From Bacillota bacterium (lineage in GTDB: Bacteria > Bacillota_I > Bacilli_A > Acholeplasmatales > Acholeplasmataceae): DNA of 31,800 nt. The notes beneath the pieces are model-generated. The model was given only the letters and a program-made list of their open reading frames with translations, was not told the DNA's origin and made no database searches. The stretch covers positions 1-31,800 of the forward strand of contig JAEYXZ010000112.1 in NCBI GenBank assembly GCA_023431045.1, read 5' to 3'. The translations under genes and the position numbers were made by a program. Below, one piece after another: positions 7,416 through 14,545 of this stretch. Positions within the stretch are counted from its first letter, which is position 1. Each line of letters starts with the position of its first letter.

Positions 7416-7995
7416 TTTTACCTGGAACCTCATGGGCATGACGACTTCTTGGTTCATAACTATCCGATGCACCAACAACAATGAGTGGGTCATGATAATT
7501 GGCAGGTTTACCGTCAATGATTCTTTGGGTTCTTGTTGCAGGCATACCGGTTTTAACACAGATTGCAGTGAGTTTTGTTACAAACTCCGCAAGTGCTAAT
7601 AACTGTGGCATTGGTCCAAATGGTTCCCCTTTAAAATCACGATCGAGTCCACCAACAATCACTCTTAAACCACGGTCTGCAAGCATGTCTGCAATCTTGA
7701 CAACACCTTCATCTAAGAATTGTGCTTCATCGATAATGACTGCTTCTGTTTCTGGTTTAAGATGATCTAAAATTTCACTAGAATTCTTAATTAAGATGCA
7801 TTCTTCGGTTAATAGATTATGAGAGACAATGACTGGTTTTGCTGAATAACGATCATCGATGATGGGTTTAAATACCTGATAATTCTGCTTGGCATATTTT
7901 AGTCTTTTAGCACGACGAATTAATTCTTCCGTTTTACCTGCAAACATTGGTCCACAGACAACTTCAATAAAGCCATTTCGATAAGTATGGTACAT
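7402..7995 (-). CDS. tdk: Thymidine kinase (type II)
   Basis: 197 residues from the ATG at 7995 (MYHTYRNGFIEVV), which has AAGGAG 9 nt upstream; the longer TTG start has no such support. It phosphorylates thymidine in the salvage pathway. Walker A is GPMFAGKT (15-22), the Walker B/DEAQF segment (VIIDEAQFLDEG) follows, then GLDRDFKGEPFGPMPQLLALAE and RTQRIIDGKPANY. The structural zinc site normally has CxxC twice. Here the first pair reads CVKTG and the second RSRHAH, so three of the four cysteines are missing. It ends in TGA and overlaps tadA. It follows the rpmE terminator, so expression may depend on read-through. Confidence 0.95.
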   Translation of the reverse strand: MYHTYRNGFIEVVCGPMFAGKTEELIRRAKRLKYAKQNYQVFKPIIDDRYSAKPVIVSHNLLTEECILIKNSSEILDHLKPETEAVIIDEAQFLDEGVVKIADMLADRGLRVIVGGLDRDFKGEPFGPMPQLLALAEFVTKLTAICVKTGMPATRTQRIIDGKPANYHDPLIVVGASDSYEPRSRHAHEVPGKNEKS

Positions 7996-8025
7996 ATCCC
8001 CAATCTCCTTTTGATCGTTTTTTAT

Positions 8026-8055
8026 CAAAAAGCGTGACCATTAATCACGCTTTTA
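8026..8055 (-). terminator. Rho-independent terminator after rpmE
   Basis: On the minus strand AAAAGCGTGA (8045-8054) and TCACGCTTTTT (8027-8037) form a 10-11 bp stem with a short TTAATGG loop, ending in TTTTTGAT. It sits 3 nt after the rpmE stop and about 30 nt before the tdk start codon. It may attenuate rather than fully stop transcription, because no clear tdk promoter is visible. Confidence 0.8.
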
Positions 8056-8057
8056 GT

Positions 8058-8318
8058 TTACTTTTTGTTGGTATCAACGTTATAACGTTTATTGAATTTA
8101 TCAACTTGACCAGCAGATGCAACATAAGATTGTGCACCGGTGTAGAATGGATGAGTGTCAGAAGTGACTTCCAATCTAACCACTGGATAAGTTTTACCAT
8201 CAGCTTCGTAAACAGCGGTTTCTTTGGTATTGATTGATGATTCAATTAAGAATTGTTTCTTTGTTTGAGCATCTTCAAAGATGACGAGTTTAGTTTTTGG
8301 ATGAATGCCTTGTTTCAT
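8058..8318 (-). CDS. rpmE2: 50S ribosomal protein bL31, type B (zinc-independent)
   Basis: 86 residues beginning MKQGIHPKTKLVIFEDAQT, with VRLEVTSDTHPFYTG and a VDKFNKRYNVD ending. These are the signatures of bL31. There is no CxxC zinc motif and no cysteine at all. The ~85-residue length and the sequence between the two halves match the type B paralogue. The start ATG has GGAG 7 nt upstream. A consensus promoter lies at 8374-8402 and a leader hairpin at 8336-8355. In many bacteria the zinc-free form replaces the zinc form when zinc is scarce; here it may simply be the only copy. Confidence 0.95.
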   Translation of the reverse strand: MKQGIHPKTKLVIFEDAQTKKQFLIESSINTKETAVYEADGKTYPVVRLEVTSDTHPFYTGAQSYVASAGQVDKFNKRYNVDTNKK

Positions 8319-8335
8319 ATTTTTCTCCTTCCGCC

Positions 8336-8355
8336 ATGAAGTCTTTATACTTCAT
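8336..8355 (-). promoter_or_regulatory. Leader hairpin in the rpmE 5' untranslated region
   Basis: Minus-strand ATGAAGT (8349-8355) and ACTTCAT (8336-8342) pair perfectly around a 6-nt loop, 17 nt upstream of the rpmE start codon and just before the GGAG ribosome site. It lies in a ~50-nt leader. Autoregulatory bL31 leader RNAs are known in several bacterial groups, but I cannot match this one to a defined class. Confidence 0.45.
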
Positions 8356-8373
8356 AGTAAGTTTCGCTTAATC

Positions 8374-8402
8374 ATTATATCATTTGACCACATTTTATGC
8401 AA
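8374..8402 (-). promoter_or_regulatory. Sigma-A type promoter of rpmE
   Basis: Minus-strand -35 TTGCAT (8397-8402) and -10 TATAAT (8374-8379) are separated by 17 bp. Transcription would start near 8367, giving a ~50-nt leader. It lies between the end of the Gx-transporter gene and rpmE and separates the Rnf operon from the rpmE/tdk operon. Confidence 0.8.
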
Positions 8403-8411
8403 TCATTATTT

Positions 8412-8927
8412 TTAGAATGTTTCAGGATGTGGAATTTCTTTAAATACTTGGAAAAACCTCTTGGCAATAATTCCAATTAATACCCCTGATGGAATACTAA
8501 TCACTAACATCACTGGTAGGTAGAAAATAAGCGGTAGTGTTTCAAGTGAAACCATTAGGACAACCACTTGACCAATCGTGTGCATAACCGCACCTAATAC
8601 AGAAACTGTCACGACATGGATCTTAGTTAATTGTTTTAATAATCCCATTAAACAAACAGATGAAACAGCACCGGCAATTGCCATATAGAATGTGTAGTCA
8701 AAGCCTTTTGGTGAGAAAAATCCTGCAACAATAATGACTCTTAAGACATTCACAGAAAATGCCCATTTAAAACCATAAATATATAAAACAATGAGGGTGA
8801 CTAAATTTGCAAATCCAATTTTAGCTCCCGGAATTGGAATGAATGATAATTGCATTTCAACAACGTTTAGCACAATTGCGATTGCAAGTAACATCGAAAT
8901 CACGGTAATGACACGGATATTTTTCAT
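8412..8927 (-). CDS. Gx transporter / heptaprenyl diphosphate synthase component I family membrane protein (EetB-like)
   Basis: 171 residues with about five transmembrane helices. It carries the family motif IPIPGAKIGFANLVTL (about 30-45) and a GxxxH-type helix near residue 115. The family resembles ECF-transporter S components. Its old name, component I of heptaprenyl diphosphate synthase, is not well supported biochemically. A member called EetB belongs to the flavin-based extracellular electron transfer locus of Listeria. It overlaps the upstream NusG-II gene by 4 nt and ends the glyA-rnf-apbE operon. The substrate is unknown; a role in flavin or quinone supply to the neighbouring redox proteins is inferred from position only. 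Confidence 0.85.
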   Translation of the reverse strand: MKNIRVITVISMLLAIAIVLNVVEMQLSFIPIPGAKIGFANLVTLIVLYIYGFKWAFSVNVLRVIIVAGFFSPKGFDYTFYMAIAGAVSSVCLMGLLKQLTKIHVVTVSVLGAVMHTIGQVVVLMVSLETLPLIFYLPVMLVISIPSGVLIGIIAKRFFQVFKEIPHPETF

Positions 8928-9370
8928 ACGACACCATCCACATCATCGGTTTTGGTTTCAAATAAAATGATGACTTGATTCGGAAGTGATATAACAGGTA
9001 ATCCTTGTCCGTTATACCATCCACGATTAACGCCAATTTGTTTAGGTGTACCATCGGATTTAATGCGGATTTGATTGTTAACAAAATCAACTTCAATTAC
9101 AACCACATCAAAATCTTCTCCAACTTGATATTTACCTAAGATTTTAAATTCTAGTTTTGTAATGGTATCAACAACAATCTCTGGATATTGATCATCTTGA
9201 TCAAATAACTTATAGGAATCATCACTAAAATCAATTGATGCAACAACCAAATCATCCACATAGACATTCGCAATACTACCGCTACTTTGATTAAAGAATG
9301 TAATCCAAACAAAAGCAATTAAAGCAACCACAAAGAGACTGCCAATAATAATGTAGTCTTTCTTCTTCAT
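8924..9370 (-). CDS. NusG domain II-containing membrane-anchored protein (EetA-like)
   Basis: 148 residues: an N-terminal transmembrane anchor (about 7-26), then an extracytoplasmic beta domain. The C-terminal half shows the NusG-domain-II pattern: IRIKSDGTPKQIGV, then GWYNGQGLPVISLPNQV. In typical members the matching text is C-P...C-V-GWI...G-IVCLPN; here all three cysteines are replaced and the mature protein has none. Such proteins often sit beside Gx-transporter and ApbE genes, including the EetA position in Gram-positive electron-transfer loci. It starts 3 nt before apbE ends its frame and overlaps the Gx gene by 4 nt. No transcription role is implied despite the domain name. Confidence 0.8.
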   Translation of the reverse strand: MKKKDYIIIGSLFVVALIAFVWITFFNQSSGSIANVYVDDLVVASIDFSDDSYKLFDQDDQYPEIVVDTITKLEFKILGKYQVGEDFDVVVIEVDFVNNQIRIKSDGTPKQIGVNRGWYNGQGLPVISLPNQVIILFETKTDDVDGVV

Positions 9371-9372
9371 GA

Positions 9373-10458
9373 TTAATCCTCCAATCGTTCGGTTGGATTA
9401 ACGCGAATGGTTTCTTCATTAATGTCAAAACCAATTGCTTCAATGTCATAGTCTTCTAAAAAATCATTGAGTGTTTCTTGATCCATACAAAACAATGCAG
9501 TTGATAAGCCATCAAGTAACCCTGCATCTTCACCAATAAGTGTTAGTGTGTAATAATAGTTGGCAGGTCTTCTAGTGACTGGGGAAATGATATGTGTTAT
9601 CCAATTGCTTTGACTATCTGTTACATATTGTTCATAAGAACCACTTGTTGTAATACTAACGTTTTTAAGATTGAAAAGTCCATAATATGTACTTTGAGGA
9701 TAAAGTAGTGGGTGTTGTAATCCAATTTTAAATAAACCGGTTTCAACAGTAGGTTTTTCCCCCATCACAATTGATGATGAGCCACCACTAATGAGATAAT
9801 ATTTAACATCATTTGCTTCAAGATAATCCGCAGCTTTTTGAGTTGCATAACCCTTAGCTAAAGCACCTAAATCGAGTTTAGCGCCTTTTTTCATAGTGAG
9901 TTGATATTTCCCGTCAACGACCTCTAAAGTGACTGGATCTTCAATAAATTGATACGCATCCGCTGCCTCTTTAGTTGCATCTAGGACGTTATCTGGAACA
10001 ACTTCACCATGTTCATAATCTTCAAGTAATTCTTTCCAAAGATCAACAAGATACCCCATCGACATATTGAAATAGCCATTAGTCATAGCTTCAATTTCGA
10101 GTCCGAATTCTAAGAGTTCGTAGAGTTCCGAACTAATTTCTAGTGTGGTTTGCGCTTCTGCATCAACCGCATTAACAATCTGATTAATATCATAGATATT
10201 TAAAGCACTTAAGTCACTATCACTTTGATAGTTATCGGTTAGTGTATCGTAAGTTTCATAGATTGCTTCAATATCTGTTACATATTCGTTGAATTGATTT
10301 CTCGTTTCAGTATAGATTTGAATATTGATTGCTGCATGCATGGAAAAAATCGTTTCACTGTATCTTGTTAATTCAGTTTCTACTTCCTCACCAGGTGTGC
10401 ATGCTGAAAAAAGGATGCCACATAGGATGAATAGACTTAGTATGAATCCTTTTCTCAT
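9373..10458 (-). CDS. apbE: FAD:protein FMN transferase ApbE, lipoprotein
   Basis: 361 residues from the ATG at 10458, which has GAGG about 7 nt upstream; an upstream TTG is less likely. It covalently attaches FMN from FAD to Thr in (S/A)GAT motifs of extracytoplasmic redox proteins. The lipobox LFSAC gives lipidated Cys20. LDLGALAKGYATQKAADYL, the GGSSSIVMG loop, TTSGSYEQY, HIISPVTRRPA and DGLSTALFCM are the family's substrate and Mg2+-binding blocks. The usual HIIDPxTG is HIISPVTR here. It follows rnfA immediately, and its likely targets RnfD and the two RnfG proteins are encoded just upstream. Confidence 0.95.
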   Translation of the reverse strand: MRKGFILSLFILCGILFSACTPGEEVETELTRYSETIFSMHAAINIQIYTETRNQFNEYVTDIEAIYETYDTLTDNYQSDSDLSALNIYDINQIVNAVDAEAQTTLEISSELYELLEFGLEIEAMTNGYFNMSMGYLVDLWKELLEDYEHGEVVPDNVLDATKEAADAYQFIEDPVTLEVVDGKYQLTMKKGAKLDLGALAKGYATQKAADYLEANDVKYYLISGGSSSIVMGEKPTVETGLFKIGLQHPLLYPQSTYYGLFNLKNVSITTSGSYEQYVTDSQSNWITHIISPVTRRPANYYYTLTLIGEDAGLLDGLSTALFCMDQETLNDFLEDYDIEAIGFDINEETIRVNPTERLED

Positions 10459-10470
10459 AAATAACCTCAA

Positions 10471-11028
10471 CTAAATAATGCCACCAAGTCCTGTAAAGAT
10501 CAGTGCAATTAATCCTAAGATGATTAATGCGATTGGTAAACCCTTAAAGGCTTTTGAAAGTGGAGCAACACGCATACGGGATGCAAGTGTTGTAAATAAT
10601 AACGCAAAACCAATATAACCCAAGAGTGCACCAAATGCAAACACAAATGCTTCACTAAATGATGCTTGATTAGATAAAACTAATCCAGTCACTAAAATGA
10701 TGCTTTGTAATCCAATAAGTGGTGATTTTGGTAAATCAAATGCCAATTTATTAGCAACAAACAAATAGAGTTCAGTAATACCAATCACTAATACAGCAAG
10801 AACTAATAAATTAAAGTATTCAAATCCTGCTGGTAATAAGACGAAAGTATAAATGACATAATCAACCAAAAAGACAACGAGTGATAATAATGCAATCACA
10901 CCACTTGAAATTAAGGTTGGTTTTAAACGAATTTGTTTTGGTGATGTAACTTCAAGACCAAAACCTTGAAGAACTACATTGGAGATAAGCATTGCCGCAA
11001 GAATACTTGCAAATAAACTAAACAACAT
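10471..11028 (-). CDS. rnfA: RnfA-like integral membrane subunit, cysteine-free
   Basis: 185 residues, about six transmembrane helices, with RnfA-type order and ending (AFKGLPIALIILGLIALIFTG matches the PFRGNAIALI...G block of RsxA). In canonical RnfA, Cys25 (FLGLCP) and Cys108 (TNCAVLG) bind half of an intramembrane [2Fe-2S] cluster with RnfE. Here the corresponding text is QGFGLEVTS and LQSIILVTG, and the protein has no cysteine. It is otherwise normal in length and hydrophobicity, so it is unlikely to be a decaying gene. AAGGAGGT precedes the ATG; it overlaps rnfE by 11 nt and abuts apbE. Confidence 0.88.
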   Translation of the reverse strand: MLFSLFASILAAMLISNVVLQGFGLEVTSPKQIRLKPTLISSGVIALLSLVVFLVDYVIYTFVLLPAGFEYFNLLVLAVLVIGITELYLFVANKLAFDLPKSPLIGLQSIILVTGLVLSNQASFSEAFVFAFGALLGYIGFALLFTTLASRMRVAPLSKAFKGLPIALIILGLIALIFTGLGGII

Positions 11029-11596
11029 GATTGTCTACCTCCTTGGTTTTAAACTGGATGCCTTGAACAACTGCAAACACGATTCCAGCTAAGACATAAC
11101 CACCAGATGCCTCTTTTAAGAATGTTATGCCATATTCTGCATCAAAGATTGACACTGCATTGAGTCCAAAGATTGATAATTCAAATGATCCTGAACCAAG
11201 AACTTCTCTTAATAATCCAATAACTAGTAAGATACCAAATCCAGATAAACTAATCCATATATGCTTGATGAATTCAAGTGGTTGTTCTTCATTTCCAATC
11301 ACACTCACATTAACTAAAATGAGTGATAAGTAAATACCTAGTAATTGATTGGTTGAAAAGTATGTACCATAAATAATTGTGAAAACCGTAACGATTGCAG
11401 CACTTAACAAAATATAAGTATAAAGTGCGATACGCGCTGAAACAAAATGTCCTAACCAAAGCGATAAAGCTTTAATAGAAACACTCACAACAAGTAAAAC
11501 AAGTCCTGCAAGTAGTGCCATTTCAAATGATGTTGAAATATAAATGAGTGGCAAGATACTTAACATTATCATTGATTTATAAACATCTTTTATCAT
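11018..11596 (-). CDS. rnfE: RnfE-like integral membrane subunit, cysteine-free
   Basis: 192 residues with about six transmembrane helices; homologous to RnfE/NqrD. The block LLGIYLSLILVNVSVIGN aligns with LGIFIPLIVTNCIVVGR of RsxE, and LLREVLGSGSFE matches LREIIGNGT. The cluster-binding Cys in NC(A/I) is Val here, and the N-terminal LLGLCP segment has become LSILPLIYIS. No cysteine remains. The canonical partner residues in RnfA are lost as well, so the shared [2Fe-2S] cluster cannot form in the known way. Good ribosome site GGAGG. Its ATG overlaps the rnfG stop (ATGA). Confidence 0.88.
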   Translation of the reverse strand: MIKDVYKSMIMLSILPLIYISTSFEMALLAGLVLLVVSVSIKALSLWLGHFVSARIALYTYILLSAAIVTVFTIIYGTYFSTNQLLGIYLSLILVNVSVIGNEEQPLEFIKHIWISLSGFGILLVIGLLREVLGSGSFELSIFGLNAVSIFDAEYGITFLKEASGGYVLAGIVFAVVQGIQFKTKEVDNHVV

Positions 11597-12516
11597 GATC
11601 TTGCCTCCTGTATATCAACGAGTAAATTATGAACTAAATATTGTGATCCATCGGTATTTAGTTCAGACGTTGGACCGGTTGTTGAATCTGGAATTGCATT
11701 CGTAATATCCTGATTAATCATTTGATTTAAGAAAGCGAGTGTTGCTGTATAGTAACTACCTTTTGTATGACCATATAAATCATCAGGCATCGATACATGA
11801 GTGACAATACCATTTTCATCAATTGCTACTAAGATGGTGATTTCACCTGTATTAACATTATCACCTGATGCAAAAGTTCCAGAACCCTTAGTCTTATAAA
11901 CTAAGTAATCATTTCCACCAAATGTGACATCATAAATTGTGACTGCACCTTCTGTGGTTTCATTTAAGGTGTATTCACCATTAAAGAGTTCTTCAATATA
12001 GTCAATCGGATCACCACCATGGAAGATTAAAACTTGCATAATCGCACTCTTGATTTGTGATCTTGAGACTTGAATGGTGGTTGCACCAGCAGCACCATCG
12101 ATATTATTAACATCGTCACGATCAACACCACTATAGTACTTCAATAAGTAACTTCTAACTTGTGGTAGGTAACTCGTTGATGTTTCATCTTTGGTTTGTG
12201 CAACTTTATCAATCGCGTATACTTCACCCTCTGGGGTAATTGCTACATATAGTTCCATGTAGAAATAGGATGTATCCATTCTAACTAAGTATAAATCAGC
12301 GAGTTTTTCACCATTTAGGTTTAAAACTTCTGAAACATTAACAATGTTTGAATAATTAGAATCAACAATTGCTAATTCATTAACAACTTGGGTTTTTTGA
12401 CCAAACATATGATCAACTTTTGTTTGTGGGATAAATTGTTGAATACCTAAAACCGCTAAGAATCCAACCGACATCACAACAAAGAAGAATATTAAAATCA
12501 AGTTTTCTTTTTTCAT
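11593..12516 (-). CDS. rnfG: RnfG-like FMN-binding subunit, second copy, enlarged
   Basis: 307 residues, longer than the ~200 of typical RnfG. An N-terminal membrane anchor (7-26) is followed by an extracytoplasmic FMN_bind-type domain with flavinylation motif AGATT at 143-147 (acceptor Thr146 predicted). A C-terminal extension (about 185-307) looks like a second, diverged FMN_bind domain: a KGSGTF strand, an AIDENGIVTHVS strand pair, DLYGHTKGSYY at 247-257 and a degenerate TGPTS at 280-284. No cysteines. It shares this architecture with the upstream rnfG. TGA stop overlaps the rnfE start. ApbE encoded downstream should load its FMN. Confidence 0.85.
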   Translation of the reverse strand: MKKENLILIFFFVVMSVGFLAVLGIQQFIPQTKVDHMFGQKTQVVNELAIVDSNYSNIVNVSEVLNLNGEKLADLYLVRMDTSYFYMELYVAITPEGEVYAIDKVAQTKDETSTSYLPQVRSYLLKYYSGVDRDDVNNIDGAAGATTIQVSRSQIKSAIMQVLIFHGGDPIDYIEELFNGEYTLNETTEGAVTIYDVTFGGNDYLVYKTKGSGTFASGDNVNTGEITILVAIDENGIVTHVSMPDDLYGHTKGSYYTATLAFLNQMINQDITNAIPDSTTGPTSELNTDGSQYLVHNLLVDIQEARS

Positions 12517-13466
12517 TGTGAGACCTCCTTAGCAATAACAAACTCTGAATGAATGAGTCGTTTAGAGTTATCAGGGAAATCACTTTCACCATTATCAACG
12601 CCATCTGTTGGGCTAGCGTAAACATCAGGCACATCATTTAGGTTCGTATTAACGAAACTTTGAGCATACGCTAAAGCTTTAACATAATAAGCACCTTTGG
12701 TGTGACCATATAAGTCGGCAGGCAGTAAGACACCAACAATTTGATTGGAAGCATTGGTTGCTACAACGAGTGTAATTGGATATAAATCGGTATGACCATA
12801 TTGCTTGATACCTGATTTAGTGACTGTATAGACAGTTCCTAGGCCACCAGCAATCACTTCAACCTTAACAGATGCACCATCAACGGTTTGTTCAGTTGTA
12901 CTTTCAATGGTGTAATCTGTGCCATAGAATGCTGCATATGGACGAGGTATATCAAACTTAGGAATACTATTATGAACATCACGAATCGCCATCATCATAT
13001 CCATGAGACCACGAACTGAAATCGAGGTTACACCGGCATATCCATCAGCAATCTTAGTGATATCTTGGAATTCGTAATTCTTAGCGGTGTTGATGGTTTT
13101 ACTTTCATACATGGATTGATTAAGTTCGACTAAGTCAACAGTTTGAATTTTTTGACTAACATCAACAGAAACTCTAATTCGAATGTTTCCATAAGTATTA
13201 ATAACGTTTGCCTCATAGAGATAACCTAATGGAGCATCTTCATTATCAAGCACTTTTAAAACCATTGAAACAGGGATTCCATCAACTGTTTTAGGTGCTA
13301 ATTTTTCAAAATCATCAGCACTTTCAAAATATTCTTTAACAATACTTAGCGTTGCAACTCTTTCTCTTTCAAGTTTAATTGGGTTAAAAATTGAAAATGT
13401 ACCAAAAATTAATCCAATACTTAGTAGAAATGAAATAGTTAAAACTAATATATTTTTTAGTCTCAT
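12513..13466 (-). CDS. rnfG: RnfG-like FMN-binding subunit, first copy, enlarged
   Basis: 317 residues: N-terminal anchor (about 8-28), then an FMN_bind domain with GYLYEANVINTYGNIRIRVSVD-type strands (81-102) and a flavinylation motif AGVTS (144-148, predicted Thr147). Canonical RnfG has SGATxT here, so two positions differ but the acceptor Thr is kept. The extra C-terminal domain carries DLYGHTKGAYY (251-261), nearly identical to the second copy, and ASPT (284-287) where the paralogue has TGPT. The two genes are therefore a tandem pair descended from one two-domain ancestor, now strongly diverged. Overlaps rnfD and the second rnfG by ATGA. Confidence 0.85.
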   Translation of the reverse strand: MRLKNILVLTISFLLSIGLIFGTFSIFNPIKLERERVATLSIVKEYFESADDFEKLAPKTVDGIPVSMVLKVLDNEDAPLGYLYEANVINTYGNIRIRVSVDVSQKIQTVDLVELNQSMYESKTINTAKNYEFQDITKIADGYAGVTSISVRGLMDMMMAIRDVHNSIPKFDIPRPYAAFYGTDYTIESTTEQTVDGASVKVEVIAGGLGTVYTVTKSGIKQYGHTDLYPITLVVATNASNQIVGVLLPADLYGHTKGAYYVKALAYAQSFVNTNLNDVPDVYASPTDGVDNGESDFPDNSKRLIHSEFVIAKEVSQ

Positions 13467-14539
13467 ATGATGATACCTCCTAAAATAAGGTAGGTAAAGA
13501 CTGCAAGTAAGACAAAGGAAACCCCATAACCGATTAAGAATCTTAAGCGGTATTGGTTGGTTGCAAATTTAGGGTAGTCAATTAACGGTACAACTAAGTT
13601 TCCAAGTAGAATTGCAAAAGCAACACCCTCAGGAAGATTACCCCAAACTCGAATGGCGAAAATCAAGAATCCAATAATTAAACCATAAATCCATCTTCCC
13701 GGTCTTGTTACTGGGGAAGTTGCTGGATCTGTTACCATAAATGCTAATCCAAAGAGGAAGCCACCACTTAATAGATGGAATAAAACATACTCAAGAACCA
13801 TTGTTGGATATAAAATGTATCCAGCAATTGCAGTTAGAACAACAAAGATTAATAATGCTGATAAAGCTGGTCTAAAGTCAGCACTCTTACGAATAAATAA
13901 GTAAAGTGCACCAAGTATGATTAGAATGCTATTAACTTCTCCTAATGAGCCTGGTATATTTCCCGTTAATAAATCAGTTAATTGATAATAGTTAAAGACT
14001 TCGGCAAATGATAAAGATAATGGTGTTGCTCCTGCTGCTGCATCAACAAGTCCATAAGACCCTACAAAGAATGATGCAAATGATACAGCAATAAAGACAC
14101 GACCTAATGCAGCTGGATTAAATAAGTTATATCCAAGACCACCAAAGACCATCTTCCCAATAAATGCGCCAAAGATTGACCCCATCACAACAACATATAA
14201 ATTGAGTCCATCAGGAAGTAACATCGCAAATATTAATCCTGATACCGCTGGAGCAGTCACATGATTAACTGAGTACTTCTTAAATTTTTGAGTTAATCGA
14301 TCTTTAAAATTAAATCCTTCCACTTTAGTGACTAATAAGAAATAAATGAGTTCAACTAAAATGAAAATTAATAAACTTAATAATATTCTAATAATAGCAT
14401 CCACACCAAAACGATAAATCGAAAAGAAAGCGACTGGTGTGAGTGCGATTAACACATCAATCATCATTCTTTTTGTAGATGTTTCCTTACGAATATAAGG
14501 GGATGTTTGAGTTACGAATGTTGGTTTTTGCATCATCAT
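13463..14539 (-). CDS. rnfD: RnfD-like flavinylated membrane subunit
   Basis: 358 residues with about nine or ten transmembrane helices. It has the RnfD/NqrB core: NLFNPAALGRV (138-149), flavinylation motif DAAAGATPL with predicted FMN-Thr172, and TDPATSPVTRPGRWIYG near residue 270. It is the integral subunit that carries covalent FMN on the outer face and passes electrons between RnfC and RnfG. No cysteines. It begins 6 nt after rnfC ends with a GGAGC-type site, and overlaps rnfG by ATGA. Confidence 0.95.
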   Translation of the reverse strand: MMMQKPTFVTQTSPYIRKETSTKRMMIDVLIALTPVAFFSIYRFGVDAIIRILLSLLIFILVELIYFLLVTKVEGFNFKDRLTQKFKKYSVNHVTAPAVSGLIFAMLLPDGLNLYVVVMGSIFGAFIGKMVFGGLGYNLFNPAALGRVFIAVSFASFFVGSYGLVDAAAGATPLSLSFAEVFNYYQLTDLLTGNIPGSLGEVNSILIILGALYLFIRKSADFRPALSALLIFVVLTAIAGYILYPTMVLEYVLFHLLSGGFLFGLAFMVTDPATSPVTRPGRWIYGLIIGFLIFAIRVWGNLPEGVAFAILLGNLVVPLIDYPKFATNQYRLRFLIGYGVSFVLLAVFTYLILGGIII

Positions 14540-14545
14540 CGCTCC

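Noticed and set aside
7416..7559. N-terminally extended TadA starting at 7559
   Set aside because: The extra 48 residues are the out-of-frame image of tdk. The normal TadA start with a ribosome site lies at 7415.
8412..8927. True heptaprenyl diphosphate synthase subunit
   Set aside because: It is a small membrane protein without prenyltransferase Asp-rich motifs. The old family name does not establish that activity.
8924..9370. Transcription factor NusG
   Set aside because: Only domain II is present, behind a membrane anchor; there is no NGN or KOW domain.
10471..11596. RnfA and RnfE as decaying pseudogenes
   Set aside because: Both have full-length open frames, good ribosome sites, intact helices and tight overlaps with their neighbours. 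Only the metal ligands are missing, which points to altered function rather than decay.
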